Source: JAVXAG01 sp036660615 (lineage in GTDB: Bacteria > Bacillota > Clostridia > Peptostreptococcales > Anaerovoracaceae). From it: 7,830 bases of DNA. The stretch covers positions 1-7,830 of the forward strand of contig JAVXAG010000090.1 in the NCBI GenBank assembly GCA_036660615.1. Reading direction: 5' to 3'. The position numbers and the translations under genes are program-made. The notes beneath the pieces are model-generated. The model had not been told where the DNA came from. It was given only the letters and a program-made list of their open reading frames with translations, and made no database searches. Positions 6,289 through 7,830 of the stretch are shown here, piece after piece. Positions within the stretch are counted from its first letter, which is position 1, and each line of letters opens with the position of its first letter.

Positions 6289-6860
6289 AAATTATAACTA
6301 TAATGATGAGTGTAATACTTGTTAACAACTTTGTATTATCTCAGTTCCTAGGTATTTGTCCATTCCTTGGAGTTTCAAAGAAATTAGACTCAGCTGTTGG
6401 TATGGGTGTTGCGGTAGTATTCGTAATGGTTCTAGCAACAGTTGCAACTTGGCCAATAATGTTAGCACTAAATGCTTTGGACATTGGCTACTTACAAACA
6501 ATCGTATTTATCCTAGTAATTGCTGCATTGGTACAATTAGTAGAAATGATGTTAAAGAAATATATGCCTTCGCTTCACAAAGCATTAGGTGTTTATCTTC
6601 CTCTAATCACTACAAACTGTGCAGTTCTAGGTGTAACAATAATGAACATTGACAATGGATTAAACTATGTTCAATCTATCTTCAACGCTTTTGGCGCAGG
6701 TCTTGGTTTCTTACTAGCAATGGTAATCTTTGCTGGTGTTAGAGGCAAGCTTGAAAAAGAAGATGGTGTTCCAGTTCCATTTAGAGGTGTTCCAATTACA
6801 TTAATCACTGCTGCTATGTTATCACTGTCCTTTATGGGATTCAGTGGATTATTCCAGTAA
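6282..6860 (+). CDS. rnfA: Rnf complex membrane subunit RnfA
   Basis: Integral membrane subunit homologous to NqrE and to RnfE, inserted with opposite topology to RnfE. Together they hold the intramembrane [2Fe-2S] cluster that carries electrons across the membrane. The 192-residue protein has six likely helices. The two conserved cysteines are Cys26 in FLGICPFLGVS and Cys113 in TTNCAVLG; the matching positions in RnfE are the internal-repeat counterpart. Length is typical. The ATG lies within the last codons of rnfE (7-nt overlap) and is preceded by AAAGGAG at 6265-6271, 10 nt away. It is followed after 12 nt by rnfB. The RnfA/RnfE pair is conserved in both Rnf and Nqr, so the Rnf assignment rests on the neighbours rnfC and rnfB. 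Confidence 0.97.
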   Translation: MLEIITIMMSVILVNNFVLSQFLGICPFLGVSKKLDSAVGMGVAVVFVMVLATVATWPIMLALNALDIGYLQTIVFILVIAALVQLVEMMLKKYMPSLHKALGVYLPLITTNCAVLGVTIMNIDNGLNYVQSIFNAFGAGLGFLLAMVIFAGVRGKLEKEDGVPVPFRGVPITLITAAMLSLSFMGFSGLFQ

Positions 6861-6867
6861 GGGGGAG
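6860..6867 (+). promoter_or_regulatory. rnfB: Ribosome binding site that fixes the rnfB start
   Basis: AGGGGGAG overlaps the last base of the rnfA stop and is 5 nt from the ATG at 6873. The in-frame TTG at 6870 would leave only 2 nt of spacing, so the ATG start is preferred; the two differ by one residue. Confidence 0.65.
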
Positions 6868-6872
6868 ACTTG

Positions 6873-7742
6873 ATGAATATTTTAATACCAGTTATAATCG
6901 TAGTTTCAATCGGACTTGTTGCTGCAGGGATTTTGGTAATTGCATCTAAGGTTTTCTTTGTTCCTGTTGATGAGACAGTTGCAAACCTTCGTGCTGAATT
7001 ACCAGGAGCAAACTGCGGAGCTTGTGGTTTTGCCGGTTGTGATGACTATGCAAATGCACTTGCCGAAGATAACAGTATCGGTACAGCACTTTGTCCTGTT
7101 GGCGGCGCAGCCGTTGCTGAACAATTAGCTGCTGTTTTAGGTGTTGAAGTGGAAAGTGCTGATGCAAAAGTTGCTGTTGTTATGTGCAACGGAACTAACA
7201 ATGCCTCAAAGAAACTTATGGACTATGAAGGCATAAGCACTTGTACTGCTGCAAAACAATTATATGGCGGAATGAACGCTTGTAAATATGGCTGTCTAGG
7301 TCTTGGCGACTGTGAAGTTGCTTGTCCTTATGACGCAATCCACGTTTGCAATGGCGTTGCTGTAGTAAATAGAGACTTATGTGTAGGCTGTGGAATTTGT
7401 GCAAATGCTTGTCCAAATTCAGTTATCACAGTACTAAGCGAAAAGAGCAAAGTAGTCGTTCAATGTAAATCCATCGCAGCAGGCGCAAAAACTAGAAAAG
7501 CTTGCGAAAATGGTTGTATCGGCTGCAAAAAATGTGAAAAGGTTTGCAAATTTGGAGCAATTACAATTGAAAACAATTTAGCAACAATTGATCCAGAAAA
7601 ATGTAAAAACTGCGGACTTTGCACAAAAGAATGCCCTACAGGCGCAATCATCAACATGAGAGTGAAAAAAGCTCCAGTTGCTGCTGCTCCAAAGGCAGAA
7701 CCAAAAGTTGAAGCCCCAGCAGAGCCAAAAGTAGAAGCTTAA
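6873..7742 (+). CDS. rnfB: Rnf complex ferredoxin-like subunit RnfB
   Basis: Electron-entry subunit of the Rnf complex, taking electrons from reduced ferredoxin. The 289-residue protein has an N-terminal membrane helix (about 3-25). It then has the Fe-S domain NCGACGFAGC (Cys48, 51, 56, with Cys74), a variant ferredoxin motif (Cys137, 141, 147, 151-Pro) and a classical one (Cys170, 173, 176, 180-Pro). A second pair follows: Cys215, 218, 221, 225, in which lysine replaces the usual proline, and Cys244, 247, 250, 254-Pro. This suggests at least five [4Fe-4S] clusters, as in other clostridial RnfB proteins. A low-complexity Lys/Ala/Pro/Glu tail (265-289) contains AEPKVEA twice. It is the last gene of the operon, with no clear intrinsic terminator after it; a GC-rich tandem repeat starts within 10 nt of the stop. 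Confidence 0.96.
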   Translation: MNILIPVIIVVSIGLVAAGILVIASKVFFVPVDETVANLRAELPGANCGACGFAGCDDYANALAEDNSIGTALCPVGGAAVAEQLAAVLGVEVESADAKVAVVMCNGTNNASKKLMDYEGISTCTAAKQLYGGMNACKYGCLGLGDCEVACPYDAIHVCNGVAVVNRDLCVGCGICANACPNSVITVLSEKSKVVVQCKSIAAGAKTRKACENGCIGCKKCEKVCKFGAITIENNLATIDPEKCKNCGLCTKECPTGAIINMRVKKAPVAAAPKAEPKVEAPAEPKVEA

Positions 7743-7750
7743 AGCCAATG

Positions 7751-7830
7751 CTCCGGCAAGCGCTTTGGCAGAAGCCGATAGCGAACGCTCCGGCAAGCGC
7801 TAGGCAGAAGCTGATAGCGAACGCTCCGGC
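7751..7830. repeat. GC-rich tandem repeat, 36-37-nt period, cut by window end
   Basis: Copy 1 is 7751-7787 (37 nt), copy 2 is 7788-7823 (36 nt), and a third begins at 7824 and runs off the window. Copies 1 and 2 differ by one 1-nt indel and two substitutions. Copy 1 has 23 G or C in 37 bases, unlike the AT-rich genes beside it. A degenerate related stretch seems to lie just upstream (AGCCAATGCTCCGGC at 7743-7757, compared with AGCGAACGCTCCGGC in the other copies). The unit length is not constant in multiples of three, and the rightward frame continuing from rnfB meets stops, so it is probably non-coding. No spacers separate the copies. It could be a structured RNA region, a transcript end or the edge of a repeat-rich element. 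Confidence 0.8.
7761..7783 (+). other. Potential stem-loop within tandem repeat copy 1
   Basis: CGCT (7761-7764) can pair with AGCG (7780-7783), and inside it GGC (7767-7769) with GCC (7774-7776) around an AGAA loop. Copy 2 keeps the same fold at 7798-7819, with one G-C pair replaced by G-U. An alternative fold pairs GCCG (7774-7777) with CGGC (7791-7794). No T-run follows, so it is not a classical intrinsic terminator. Confidence 0.4.

Noticed and set aside
2732..7742. Na+-translocating NADH:quinone reductase (Nqr) operon
   Set aside because: Nqr shares homologues of RnfC, D, G, E and A, but it has NqrF instead of RnfB and an NqrA without clusters. Here RnfC has two [4Fe-4S] motifs and RnfB is present.
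7578..7796. 72-codon minus-strand frame covering the rnfB end and the repeat
   Set aside because: Most of it is antisense to the RnfB Fe-S and tail region; no ribosome binding site or domain supports it.
7751..7830. CRISPR array
   Set aside because: The period of 36-37 nt is filled entirely by repeat with no variable spacers; this is a tandem repeat.

Overview
The window holds two divergent operons typical of an anaerobic, low-GC Firmicute (class Clostridia or a close relative). Grounds for this are the AT-rich intergenic DNA, strong AGGAGG-type ribosome binding sites, frequent AGA arginine codons, and the gene order rnfCDGEAB, which is the usual Firmicute/Clostridia layout. Genus cannot be assigned from the sequence alone.

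Left part (10-2495, minus strand): a metal-resistance operon. It reads in transcription order as an ArsR/SmtB-family metal sensor (2130-2495), a 72-residue stand-alone HMA metal-binding protein (1880-2098) and a P1B-type Zn/Cd/Pb-exporting ATPase (10-1863) that lacks its own N-terminal HMA domain. The sensor presumably represses the operon through an imperfect 26-bp palindrome (2522-2547) that overlaps a plausible -10 box. The HMA protein probably delivers metal to the pump or senses metal for it. A perfect 8-bp stem with a 3-nt loop sits on the HMA stop codon just ahead of the ATPase start, which has a weak ribosome binding site.

Middle (2496-2731): a 236-bp divergent control region. It contains the ArsR-type operator, a candidate -10 box for the rightward operon, a weak Rex-like palindrome and a good ribosome binding site for rnfC.

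Right part (2732-7742, plus strand): a complete six-gene rnf operon, rnfC-D-G-E-A-B, tightly packed with overlaps of 1, 11, 1 and 7 nt and one 12-nt gap. It encodes the membrane ferredoxin:NAD+ oxidoreductase that couples electron transfer from reduced ferredoxin to NAD+ to export of Na+ or H+. All key cofactor residues are visible: eight RnfC cysteines for two [4Fe-4S] clusters, flavinylation threonines in RnfD and RnfG, the paired membrane cysteines of RnfE and RnfA, and at least five cluster motifs in RnfB. RnfE carries an unusual cysteine-rich C-terminal tail.

Right edge (7743-7830): directly after the rnfB stop there is a GC-rich tandem repeat with a 36-37-nt period that can fold into hairpins. 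It runs off the window and is the least explained feature here. I see no wholly new gene system; the most unusual items are this repeat, the RnfE cysteine tail and the layout of the metal operon.
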